From Bacteroidota bacterium (lineage in GTDB: Bacteria > Bacteroidota > Bacteroidia > Chitinophagales > Chitinophagaceae): a DNA stretch of 15,785 bases. The translations under genes were made by a program, and so were the position numbers. The stretch is taken from contig JAEYUA010000130.1 of the NCBI GenBank assembly GCA_023433755.1, forward strand, positions 1 through 15,785, given 5' to 3'. Positions 7,648-14,654 of the stretch are shown piece by piece. The notes below the pieces were generated by a model. That model was not told the origin of the DNA. It saw only the letters and a list, made by a program, of their open reading frames with translations, and made no database searches. Every line of letters starts with the position of its first letter. Position 1 is the first letter of the stretch.

Positions 7648-10536
7648 TTAGGCCTGTTCTGCATACATTTCTGTTGGCAGACAAACACATATAAGATTCC
7701 TGTCGCCGTAAGTATTATTTACCCTCGCTACAGAAGGCCAGAATTTATTTTGTTTGGTATATTCCAGCGGAAAGGCAGCCATTTCACGGGTGTAAGGTTT
7801 TTTCCAGTCATCACTGCAAATAACAAACTGCGTATGCGGCGCATTTTTTAATGGATTATCCTTTTTATCAATTTGTCCTTCTTCCACCAGGCTGATCTCG
7901 CGGTGAATGCTTAACAGTGCATCACAAAAACGGTCTAGTTCACCCTTGTCCTCACTCTCGGTTGGTTCAATCATGATGGTACCCGGAACCGGGAAGGACA
8001 TGGTGGGTGCATGGAAGCCATAATCCATCAGCCTTTTGGCAACGTCTTCCGCTTCCACTTCAGCCGATTTCTTGAATGGTCTCAGGTCCACGATGAATTC
8101 ATGTGCGCAGGCGCCATGGTGATTGGTATAAAGAATGTCGAACTTCTGTTTGAGCCTGGCCAGCATATAATTGGCATTGAGAATGGCATATTCCGTAGCC
8201 ATGCGTACACCATCCCTGCCCAGCATCCTGATATAGGCATAGGAAATAAGCAGGATAGATGCAGACCCGTATGGTGCTGCGGATACCGCGCCTTTAGATT
8301 GAAATCCTTTGGATGCATCATCTGAAGAAGTATGACCCGGCAGGAAAGGAGCCAGGTGTTTTTTTACACAAATCGGGCCCATGCCGGGACCACCACCACC
8401 ATGTGGGATGGCGAAGGTCTTGTGCAGGTTCAGGTGGCATACATCTGCGCCGATCAGTCCCGGTGCGGTAAGTCCAACCTGTGCATTCATATTAGCGCCA
8501 TCCATGTAAACCTGTCCGCCGTGGCTGTGCACGATCTCGGTGATTTCTTTCACTGTTTCTTCATACACACCATAGGTGGATGGATAAGTGATCATGATGC
8601 CTGAAAGATTGGCTGCATGTTGTGCTGCCTTTGCCTTCAGATCTTCCACATCTATATAACCATTTTCCAGTGCCTTCACCACCACCACATGCATGCCGCA
8701 CATAACGGCTGATGCCGGATTGGTGCCATGCGCTGAAATAGGAATGAGCATTACGTTACGGTGCCCTTCACCATTGCTTTCGTGGAAAGCCTTGATGGTA
8801 AGCAGGCCTGCGTATTCACCCTGCGCGCCGCTGTTAGGCTGAAGGCTGCAGGCGTCGAAGGCGGTGATGCGGCAAAGATATTTACTGAGTTCGCGAACAA
8901 TGAACTGGTAGCCTTCCGCCTGGCTCGCAGGTGCAAATGGATGGATCTTGCTCCAGTGCGTCCAGCTCAGGGGCATCATTTCCGCTGCTGCGTTCAGCTT
9001 CATGGTGCAACTGCCCAGGGAGATCATGCTGGTGTTGAGGGAAAGATCTTTATTTTCCAGCATCTTGATATAACGCATCATCTTGGTTTCACTGTGATGC
9101 GTATTGAAAACAGGATGTGTCAGGAATTCAGAAGTGCGTGTTAACGCGGTTGGAATTGTATCCAGGCTGCCCTCATGCTCGATGGCATAATCAACAGCAT
9201 CCACATCATTCACAAATGAATTGATGATATCAAATAATGCAGAAGGGCTGGTGGTTTCATCCACTGATATGCCGATGTGCTGATTATCGAAATACCTGAA
9301 ATTGATTTGCTGTCTTTCTGCTTTTTCGCGGAAGGGTTTTGCATCATCAACTTTTACAACCACGGTATCAAAGAAATAATCATGCAACAGGGTATAACCT
9401 CTTTCTTCCATTGCATTGGCAAGTGTTTGCGTGAGCAGGGCTACCCGCTTGGCAATATTGCGCAATCCATCAGGACCATGATACACCGCGTACATGGCCG
9501 CCATGTTGGCCAGCAGGGCTTGTGCGGTACAGATGTTTGAAGTGGCTTTTTCTCTTTTGATATGCTGCTCGCGTGTTTGCAGTGCCATGCGGAGGGCACG
9601 GTTGCCTTGCGCGTCCACACTCACACCGATGATGCGGCCGGGGATGCTGCGTTTAAAATCATCTTTGGCAGCAAAGAAAGCGGCATGCGGACCGCCATAT
9701 CCCAATGGAACACCAAATCTCTGTGCAGAGCCCAGGGCCACATCAGCACCCAGTTCTCCCGGAGGTGTTAAAAGAGTAAGTGCGAGAAGGTCGGTTGCCA
9801 TGGCAACGAAAGCACCAGTTGCCTGTACTTTCTGGATGAACTGCCTGTAATCTTCCACCGAACCTTTATCGTTGGGATACTGCACCAGCGCACCGAAATA
9901 GGTTTCATCTATGACAGCGGTTTTATAATCACCAAACACCACTTCAATACCTACCGGAACCGCACGTGTTACCACTACATCCTTTGTTTGCGGGAATGTT
10001 TCCTGGTCTACAAAGAATTTGGGGCGGGTGATCTGGTTAATATTTTTATTGAGCTGGTTGAAGAACATGGTCATGGCCTCGGCGGCAGCCGTGCCTTCAT
10101 CAAGCAGGGAAGCGTTAGCAATGGGAAGACCGGTTAGGTCGCTCACAACGGTTTGGAAATTCAGCAGGCTTTCCAGGCGTCCCTGGGAGATCTCGGCCTG
10201 GTAAGGGGTGTACTGGGTGTACCATCCCGGGTTTTCAAAAACATTACGCAGGATCACCGGTGGGGTGATCGTATCATAATAACCCTGTCCAATATAATTT
10301 TTGAAAACCTTGTTTTGTAAAGAGATTTCCTTGATATGTTCCAGGTATTCCGATTCGCTGAGGGCTACGGGAAGATCTAGTGCTTCCTGCATGCGGATCC
10401 CGGAGGGAACGGTTCTGTTGATTAGTTCATCAAGGCTGTTGACCCCGATGGTTTTCAGCATTTCTTTCGTCTCGTTTTCATTTGGTCCGATATGACGGCG
10501 CTGAAATTCTTTGGATTGTGCTTCAAAAAGACTCAT
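7648..10536 (-). CDS. gcvP: Glycine dehydrogenase (decarboxylating), glycine cleavage system P-protein
   Basis: 962 residues, the normal length of the fused single-chain P-protein. It decarboxylates glycine with pyridoxal phosphate and passes the aminomethyl group to the lipoyl arm of GcvH, feeding one-carbon units to tetrahydrofolate. Typical sequence includes RRHIGPNE near the N-terminus, YTPYQAEISQGRLESLLNFQ, and the PLP site HLNLHKTFAIPHGGGGPGMGP with Lys706 (codon at 8419-8421), the same number as in the E. coli enzyme; the glycine-rich loop follows at once. The ATG at 10534-10536 (MSLFEAQ) follows an exact TAnnTTTG promoter motif. Here it stands alone: gcvT and gcvH are not in the window. 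A strong terminator follows. The upstream gap also holds heptad array C. No glycine riboswitch is seen; the space between promoter and ATG is too short for one. Confidence 0.98.
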   Translation of the reverse strand: MSLFEAQSKEFQRRHIGPNENETKEMLKTIGVNSLDELINRTVPSGIRMQEALDLPVALSESEYLEHIKEISLQNKVFKNYIGQGYYDTITPPVILRNVFENPGWYTQYTPYQAEISQGRLESLLNFQTVVSDLTGLPIANASLLDEGTAAAEAMTMFFNQLNKNINQITRPKFFVDQETFPQTKDVVVTRAVPVGIEVVFGDYKTAVIDETYFGALVQYPNDKGSVEDYRQFIQKVQATGAFVAMATDLLALTLLTPPGELGADVALGSAQRFGVPLGYGGPHAAFFAAKDDFKRSIPGRIIGVSVDAQGNRALRMALQTREQHIKREKATSNICTAQALLANMAAMYAVYHGPDGLRNIAKRVALLTQTLANAMEERGYTLLHDYFFDTVVVKVDDAKPFREKAERQQINFRYFDNQHIGISVDETTSPSALFDIINSFVNDVDAVDYAIEHEGSLDTIPTALTRTSEFLTHPVFNTHHSETKMMRYIKMLENKDLSLNTSMISLGSCTMKLNAAAEMMPLSWTHWSKIHPFAPASQAEGYQFIVRELSKYLCRITAFDACSLQPNSGAQGEYAGLLTIKAFHESNGEGHRNVMLIPISAHGTNPASAVMCGMHVVVVKALENGYIDVEDLKAKAAQHAANLSGIMITYPSTYGVYEETVKEITEIVHSHGGQVYMDGANMNAQVGLTAPGLIGADVCHLNLHKTFAIPHGGGGPGMGPICVKKHLAPFLPGHTSSDDASKGFQSKGAVSAAPYGSASILLISYAYIRMLGRDGVRMATEYAILNANYMLARLKQKFDILYTNHHGACAHEFIVDLRPFKKSAEVEAEDVAKRLMDYGFHAPTMSFPVPGTIMIEPTESEDKGELDRFCDALLSIHREISLVEEGQIDKKDNPLKNAPHTQFVICSDDWKKPYTREMAAFPLEYTKQNKFWPSVARVNNTYGDRNLICVCLPTEMYAEQA

Positions 10537-10556
10537 TAGGGGATAAGTTAGGGTCG

Positions 10557-10564
10557 CAAAGGTA
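10557..10564 (-). promoter_or_regulatory. -7 promoter element of gcvP
   Basis: Minus-strand TACCTTTG matches the Bacteroidota -7 consensus TAnnTTTG exactly, 20 bases before the gcvP ATG, implying a leader of about 13 bases. A TTG at the expected -33 distance is not obvious. Heptad array C begins 11 bases further upstream, where a -33 element or regulator site would lie. Confidence 0.55.
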
Positions 10565-10575
10565 AGGAGGAAAAT

Positions 10576-10624
10576 GGCTTTTGGCTAATAGCCAATGGCC
10601 AATGGCTAATGGCCAACAGCTTTT
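10576..10624. repeat. Heptad array C (GGCYAAT type, seven units)
   Basis: Exactly seven 7-base units span 49 bases. The inner units are GGCTAAT (two copies), GGCCAAT, AGCCAAT and GGCCAAC; the two outer units are GGCTTTT and AGCTTTT. The minus-strand gene ending at 10606 takes its last five residues (KAVGH) and TAG stop from it, and the gcvP promoter lies just beyond its other end. A tight hairpin is possible (TTGGC, five-base loop, GCCAA at 10581-10595). Confidence 0.85.
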
Positions 10625-11094
10625 GTAAGTTTTTCCAGCACATAAAACGTAATCGGGCAGAAACTGCTGTTCTTCAGGGTTAGTTGCTTGCGTTTGATCA
10701 ATACGTCTTCGTCGGTGTAGGGGAAGCGGGCGCAGTCGGAAGGGCGGTGATCATAAATGCTGCAGAAATTATCTGCGCCGAGGAATGGGCAGGGGGTGGA
10801 CTTCACCACAAAATCTCCTTCGTCATCCACCTTTAAATAAGTTTCGATAAACACACTTTCTTTTAGCCCCAGGTATTTACTGATCCTTTTTACATCAGGC
10901 GTTTTGAAACGCGGAGAATAATTTTTACAGCAGGCAGCGCACTGCAGGCAGTCGATCTTCTCAAAAGCCTCTTCATGTAAGGCAGGGAGCTGTTTTAGTA
11001 CCTTGTTTTTATCAGCCCTGTCGAGAAAAGACCTGAACAGCTTCTGCTGTTCCTTACTTTTCTTTTCCCAATTATGTAGCGCCTTATCCTGCAT
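10606..11094 (-). CDS. YkgJ-family cysteine-cluster protein (putative zinc- or iron-binding)
   Basis: 162 residues from the ATG at 11094; the TTG nine bases upstream is less likely. Eight cysteines form the family pattern: CLQCAACC (Cys49, 52, 55, 56), then CPFL (Cys102), FCSIYDHRPSDC (Cys111, Cys121) and a final Cys146 in FCPITF. These match the YkgJ/UPF0153-type family, thought to bind a metal ion or Fe-S cluster; no reaction is established. The N-terminal 45 residues are charged and helical. There is no signal peptide, so it is cytoplasmic. The product ends in KAVGH, encoded inside heptad array C, so the ancestral C-terminus may have been slightly different. It is followed by gcvP on the same strand, but gcvP has its own promoter. 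A near-match -7 element (AACGTTTG on the minus strand, 11122 to 11115) precedes the start. Confidence 0.85.
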   Translation of the reverse strand: MQDKALHNWEKKSKEQQKLFRSFLDRADKNKVLKQLPALHEEAFEKIDCLQCAACCKNYSPRFKTPDVKRISKYLGLKESVFIETYLKVDDEGDFVVKSTPCPFLGADNFCSIYDHRPSDCARFPYTDEDVLIKRKQLTLKNSSFCPITFYVLEKLTKAVGH

Positions 11095-11135
11095 TGGATG
11101 CAAAGAACAGAAAACAAACGTTAATAGTATGAAAA

Positions 11136-11163
11136 GCTGCTAGCTTCTAGCTTCTAGCTGCTA
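11136..11163. repeat. Heptad array D (GCTKCTA type)
   Basis: Four perfect-phase 7-base units: GCTGCTA, two copies of GCTTCTA, then GCTGCTA again. It lies in the 116-base gap between the metallo-hydrolase gene and the YkgJ-type gene, with array E 32 bases away. CTAGAGGC at its right end (11161-11168) is complementary, with one bulge, to GCCTCGTAG at the left end of array E (11195-11203). Confidence 0.85.
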
Positions 11164-11195
11164 GAGGCAGACATGCTTTAAGATCGGGAAACCGG

Positions 11196-11230
11196 CCTCG
11201 TAGCTCGCAGCTAGCGGCTAGCCGCCAGCT
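11196..11230. repeat. Heptad array E (GCTMGCN type)
   Basis: Five 7-base units: CCTCGTA, GCTCGCA, GCTAGCG, GCTAGCC and GCCAGCT. It overlaps the end of the minus-strand metallo-hydrolase gene and supplies its last five residues (LAASR) and TAG stop (11211-11213). Unit GCTCGCA is identical to the main unit of array B, 5 kb away. Confidence 0.8.
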
Positions 11231-12116
11231 TCTCATCATATGCCGCCGACAAAGGCCTTTCAATTCCCTGCCCGCTCCACAAAGTTTCGCCCGGGATGGA
11301 TTTATTGGCAATGAAGGTTTCGCGGCTCACACCTTTTTTGATTTCCTGTTCAGCGAAATCAAGAACCCGTCCCAGGTAATCCTGGAATTTTTTCAGATCC
11401 TCTATATTTCCTGTTTCTTCACCAGGATTGAGTGAGTGACCGAATATGATGATGGTATCCTTATTTGCTTTTTTAATGATTTTGTCCAGCACCTTGATCC
11501 AGTTCTCCATATTGGCGCCACCGGCACGGTCCACATAAGGATGACGTTTGTTAAACATCAGGTCACCCACATGCATTACATTGGCATTTTGAAAATGATA
11601 GATGGCATCGCCATTGGTATGACCGGCGCCATAATAATCTCCCTTGATTTTTTCTTTTCCAAGTTTCAGTTCCCATTCTTCCGAGAAAGAAAGATCAGGC
11701 AGCAACACCTTGTCGGCATTATTATTTTTTTCAACACCTGCCCTGAGATGTTTCAACGCATTCTCATGCGATACCACATGTTCAGCAATGCCTTTGAAAG
11801 CGATATTGCCACCGGTATGATCGCCGTGATGGTGTGTATTGAGCAGGTAGCGGATGGGGCTCTGGCTCTCTTTCTTCAGCGCTTCTATCAGGTGGGCTGC
11901 CGTATCCGGGAACTGGGAATCAACTACGATTACCCCTTCCTTCCCCAGCATAAAACCAATAGAACCTCCGCGTTCCGTAAAAATGCCCACATTATCGCGT
12001 AGCATTTCTAATTTGAATTCACTGGTTTTAAAAATAGCTGCAAGGGTTTGTTGCTGTAAGAGAAGGCCGGCTCCGGTGAGCAGCCCGGTATGCTTTAAAA
12101 AATTTCTTCTGTGCAT
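11211..12116 (-). CDS. Exported metallo-beta-lactamase-fold hydrolase
   Basis: 301 residues. The N-terminus MHRRNFLKHTGLLTGAGLLL has the twin-arginine pattern RRNFLK followed by a hydrophobic stretch, so Tat export to the periplasm is likely. The zinc ligands are complete: His95, His97, Asp99 and His100 in THHHGDHTGG, His166 in GAGHTNGD, Asp185 in HVGDLMF and His227 in FGHS. These define an active binuclear site of the metallo-beta-lactamase superfamily. Substrate is unknown; members include lactamases, lactonases, thioesterases and alkylsulfatase relatives. I would not call it a beta-lactamase on this evidence. It follows the MFS exporter by 35 bases on the same strand and is probably cotranscribed. 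The C-terminal LAASR and the stop codon come from heptad array E. Confidence 0.88.
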   Translation of the reverse strand: MHRRNFLKHTGLLTGAGLLLQQQTLAAIFKTSEFKLEMLRDNVGIFTERGGSIGFMLGKEGVIVVDSQFPDTAAHLIEALKKESQSPIRYLLNTHHHGDHTGGNIAFKGIAEHVVSHENALKHLRAGVEKNNNADKVLLPDLSFSEEWELKLGKEKIKGDYYGAGHTNGDAIYHFQNANVMHVGDLMFNKRHPYVDRAGGANMENWIKVLDKIIKKANKDTIIIFGHSLNPGEETGNIEDLKKFQDYLGRVLDFAEQEIKKGVSRETFIANKSIPGETLWSGQGIERPLSAAYDEKLAASR

Positions 12117-12151
12117 GTTAAGGGTTTTCTGAAATGATTACTGAATCCTGG

Positions 12152-13393
12152 TCAGTATTCGAATTTACGCAATCTCGGGGCTTTAATCCATGCGATTATC
12201 GCTACCACGAGTGTCATGATGCCGCCAAAGAGAACGGCAGGCCTGGCTCCTCCGAAAATTCTGGAGGTGACACCACTTTCAAACTGGCCCAGTTCATTGG
12301 AGGAATTGATGAACATCGAATTAACGGCACTTACCCTGCCCCGCATTTCATCTGGTGTTGTAAGCTGGAATATGGTACCCCTGATTACCACGCTCATTCC
12401 ATCCATCATGCCAGCTACCAGTAAGGCCAGGAAGGAAAGCCAGTAAATATTTGAAAGTCCAAACAGGATGATGCAGGCGCCAAATCCTGATACAGTGATC
12501 AGCAGTAATAGTCCCTGTTTTTTCCGGAGTGGGTTGAACATGATGCCCACCAGCATGATCATGGCGCCGATATCAATGGCAGAATTCAGCAAGCCGAAAC
12601 CAATAGGACCCACCTTGAGGATCTCATGTGTAACTTCAGGCAACAGCGCTGTGGCTCCGCCGAATAGCACCGCGAACAGATCCAGGGTGATGGCGGTAAA
12701 CAAAACCTTCTGGCTTACCACGAAGCGCAGTCCTTCTTTCACACTTTCCCAGGTTTTCATTCCGGTATCCCTGTGCATAACTGGTTTTCTTTCGATCCTG
12801 GAAAGAAGGAATGCAGCGGTCATCACAATAAAAAAGATGATGTAAAAACAGGCATGAACACCCACCAGGGCAATCAGTATCCCTGCTAATGCATGACCGG
12901 TAAGCGAGGCCGCCAGCCAGGAGGTGGAACTGATGCTTGCCGCGAAATGCAAAATCTGTTTAGGCACCAGTTGGGCCATGATGGCGTTGGATGCAGGTCC
13001 CGCAAAAGCCCTGATGATACCCGTAAAAAATATGATGATATAAAAACAAATGGAAAGCAGGGAAGTGCTGAGGCTTTCCTGAACAGAAGGAATCGTTACA
13101 AGAATTAATAAAACCACGCAGGCCGAATAGCTGAGAATCCCTTTCAGGAGCAGGGTTCTTTTATCTGAGCGGTCTATTACATGACCAGCATAAAGTGCAA
13201 GGAAAAAAACAGGAACAAATTCGGAAAGACCCACAATACCAATGGCGAAAGAGCTTTTGGTGAGGTGATAAAGTTCGTAAGCCACAATAGTAGCCACCAT
13301 GCGCAGGGCCATTATGTAGAAAAACCGCACCAGAATATATAACCTGAACTCTTTATGGTTTAGGGGGGAAAGACTCTGTCGCTGGAACTGCAT
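12152..13393 (-). CDS. MFS transporter, EntS/MFS_3-like exporter
   Basis: 413 residues from the ATG at 13393. The frame stays open to 13498, but the extra 35 residues are basic and unlike the family, and an exact promoter motif lies inside that extension, so the shorter start is chosen. It has the MFS pattern of about twelve membrane helices, with the loop-2 motif AGHVIDRSDKRTLLLKG and the segment TPDEMRGRVSAVNSMFINSSNELGQFESG, typical of the enterobactin exporter (EntS) / MFS_3 group. It probably exports a small molecule by proton antiport; the substrate cannot be read from sequence. It sits in the inner membrane. The exported hydrolase follows 35 bases later. It is divergent from the small secreted protein gene at 13479. 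Confidence 0.9.
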   Translation of the reverse strand: MQFQRQSLSPLNHKEFRLYILVRFFYIMALRMVATIVAYELYHLTKSSFAIGIVGLSEFVPVFFLALYAGHVIDRSDKRTLLLKGILSYSACVVLLILVTIPSVQESLSTSLLSICFYIIIFFTGIIRAFAGPASNAIMAQLVPKQILHFAASISSTSWLAASLTGHALAGILIALVGVHACFYIIFFIVMTAAFLLSRIERKPVMHRDTGMKTWESVKEGLRFVVSQKVLFTAITLDLFAVLFGGATALLPEVTHEILKVGPIGFGLLNSAIDIGAMIMLVGIMFNPLRKKQGLLLLITVSGFGACIILFGLSNIYWLSFLALLVAGMMDGMSVVIRGTIFQLTTPDEMRGRVSAVNSMFINSSNELGQFESGVTSRIFGGARPAVLFGGIMTLVVAIIAWIKAPRLRKFEY

Positions 13394-13408
13394 ATTGGGG
13401 GAAAGCGG

Positions 13409-13416
13409 CAAAGATA
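13409..13416 (-). promoter_or_regulatory. -7 promoter element of the MFS gene
   Basis: Minus-strand TATCTTTG matches TAnnTTTG exactly, 15 bases before the ATG at 13393. It decides the start: a longer open frame would place this promoter inside the coding region. Confidence 0.55.
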
Positions 13417-13464
13417 AAAGCCGGGCACGGATCCTGCATACTAGGATTACCAGACCCTTAATTA

Positions 13465-13472
13465 TACTTTTG
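13465..13472 (+). promoter_or_regulatory. -7 promoter element of the small secreted protein gene
   Basis: TACTTTTG matches TAnnTTTG exactly and ends only six bases before the ATG at 13479, so the transcript would be leaderless or nearly so. It lies 48 bases from the divergent MFS promoter element; the A/T-rich space between may hold shared control sites. Confidence 0.45.
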
Positions 13473-13478
13473 AACCGG

Positions 13479-13985
13479 ATGAAACGACTGCTCGTCATAA
13501 CCTGCTGCCTGCTGTCGCTGAACCTTTCAGCACAGGACTCGCTGACGGCGAATTATATCAATACCGTGGTCCAGAAGATCGAAAGTCATCTGCAGATGCT
13601 GGTACTTGATATGAAGGACACCCTGATTTATGAAGTGGATGACAGTCTCCGCCGGTCAGAGCCCCTATCTGTCCGCACCGAATATTATTTCAACCTGCAA
13701 ACCAACCATATTGAAAAGATCATGGAAAGGACCAGGTATAAAACGCTGGTTACCGAACTGACGGTTTATTACCTGCTGGGACAACCGATACGTTTCACCA
13801 GTACCCAGTGGGACGGCAATAAGATTAAGGTTGATTTTGATGTGTTCTATATGAACAACAATTCCATTTACTTCACGAAGCGCTGCAATACCAAAGGCAA
13901 ACCAGACGGCGAGGAATACCTGCTCTGGTGTTATGAATTACTGAGGAGCCATCCTGCCCCGCCGCCTCAGGGAAGGCTGAGGTAA
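13479..13985 (+). CDS. Small secreted protein of unknown function
   Basis: 168 residues starting at MKRLLVITCCLLSLNLSAQ, a standard Sec signal peptide with cleavage near LSA/QD. The frame is open back to 13395, but the upstream part overlaps the promoters and lacks signal-peptide form. The mature protein has an amphipathic N-terminal stretch, then probable beta strands (SVRTEYYFNLQTNHIEKI, TLVTELTVYYLLGQPIRF, NKIKVDFDVFYMNNNSIYF), two cysteines (in KRCNTK and LWCYELL) and a proline-rich tail (HPAPPPQG). I do not recognise a family. Its last 19 bases overlap the end of the deoxynucleoside kinase gene on the other strand. Its signal peptide, a plausible promoter and coding-like composition support it as a real gene; it is probably periplasmic. 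Confidence 0.72.
   Translation: MKRLLVITCCLLSLNLSAQDSLTANYINTVVQKIESHLQMLVLDMKDTLIYEVDDSLRRSEPLSVRTEYYFNLQTNHIEKIMERTRYKTLVTELTVYYLLGQPIRFTSTQWDGNKIKVDFDVFYMNNNSIYFTKRCNTKGKPDGEEYLLWCYELLRSHPAPPPQGRLR
13965..13982. other. Inverted repeat across overlapping convergent gene ends
   Basis: CCTCAG and CTGAGG flank a six-base loop. The repeat sits in the 19-base overlap between the secreted protein gene and the deoxynucleoside kinase gene. There is no T-run on either side, so a terminator role is only possible, not shown. Confidence 0.35.
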
Positions 13986-14599
13986 TGCTGCCCTTCGGGG
14001 TAGTCTTTTTCCAGCGCATCAAGGATCACTTTAAGATGTTTTTCATTTCCTAAAAAATCCGCATTGCTGGCATCAACAATAAAGGTTTTGAGATTGTGCT
14101 GCCTGATATAATGGGTATAGGTTTCCTGGATGCTGAAAAGATAATCGTCAGGAATTTTCTGTTCGTAAGGCCTGTTTCTTTTTTTGATGTTCTGCTGCAA
14201 TTTATTCACCGGCGCATGGAGGTAGATGAGGATATCCGGCTGCACCAGTTGCTGGTACATGATATCAAACAAACGCTGGTACAACCTGAATTCATCTTCT
14301 GAAAGATTGATCTTGGCAAAAAGCAGGCATTTGGTAAAAAGATAATCGGAAATGGTGAGGTTCTGGAAAAGATCCTTCTGCTGTATTAGTTCCTTGAGTT
14401 GTTTAAACCTTTCAGCCATGAAAAAGAGCTCGAGCGGGAAAGCATACTGCTGTGGATTTTCATAAAATTTAGGAAGGAAGGGATTGTCGGCGAACTGCTC
14501 CAGCACCAGCCTTGCATTAAAATGTTTGGCGAGTAAATGTGATAAGGTTGTTTTGCCGGCTCCAATGTTTCCTTCAATAGTTATGAACGTATACTTCAT
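13967..14599 (-). CDS. Deoxynucleoside kinase (deoxyadenosine/deoxyguanosine kinase type)
   Basis: 210 residues from the ATG at 14599 (MKYTFITIEGNIGAGKTT). An upstream TTG at 14650 would add 17 unrelated residues and is rejected. The P-loop GNIGAGKT (10-17) binds the phosphates of ATP; LEQFADNPFLPKFY (33-46) holds Glu34 at the place of the catalytic acid; ISDYLFTKCLLFAKINL is the counterpart of the DRS/DYL motif; KKRNRPYEQKIPDDYL is the arginine-rich lid. The family phosphorylates deoxynucleosides to monophosphates for salvage. Which base it prefers cannot be settled by eye. It lies 55 bases downstream of folK on the same strand, probably in one transcript, and overlaps the convergent secreted protein gene by 19 bases. 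Confidence 0.9.
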   Translation of the reverse strand: MKYTFITIEGNIGAGKTTLSHLLAKHFNARLVLEQFADNPFLPKFYENPQQYAFPLELFFMAERFKQLKELIQQKDLFQNLTISDYLFTKCLLFAKINLSEDEFRLYQRLFDIMYQQLVQPDILIYLHAPVNKLQQNIKKRNRPYEQKIPDDYLFSIQETYTHYIRQHNLKTFIVDASNADFLGNEKHLKVILDALEKDYPEGQHYLSLP

Positions 14600-14654
14600 C
14601 AGCAGTGGTGGTGTGTCAACAGGTGGGCAAAGTAAGGATTGTTCCCACAAGTGC

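Noticed and set aside
8011..9850. Several open frames on the plus strand inside gcvP
   Set aside because: They are antisense to conserved gcvP codons, show no recognisable motifs and lack promoters.
10537..10605. Glycine riboswitch upstream of gcvP
   Set aside because: The space between the promoter and the ATG is about 20 bases, far too short, and the rest is a heptad array.
11211..12116. Calling the metallo-hydrolase a beta-lactamase
   Set aside because: The zinc motif is common to the whole superfamily; nothing visible assigns the lactamase subclass.
13394..13498. N-terminal extension of the MFS transporter to 13498
   Set aside because: The extra 35 residues are basic and unlike the family, and they overlap an exact promoter motif and the divergent gene's start region. 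The ATG at 13393 fits better.
14600..14650. TTG start giving a longer deoxynucleoside kinase
   Set aside because: The P-loop strand begins at MKYTFITIEG, as in the family; the 17 extra residues show no similarity and the start codon is rare.
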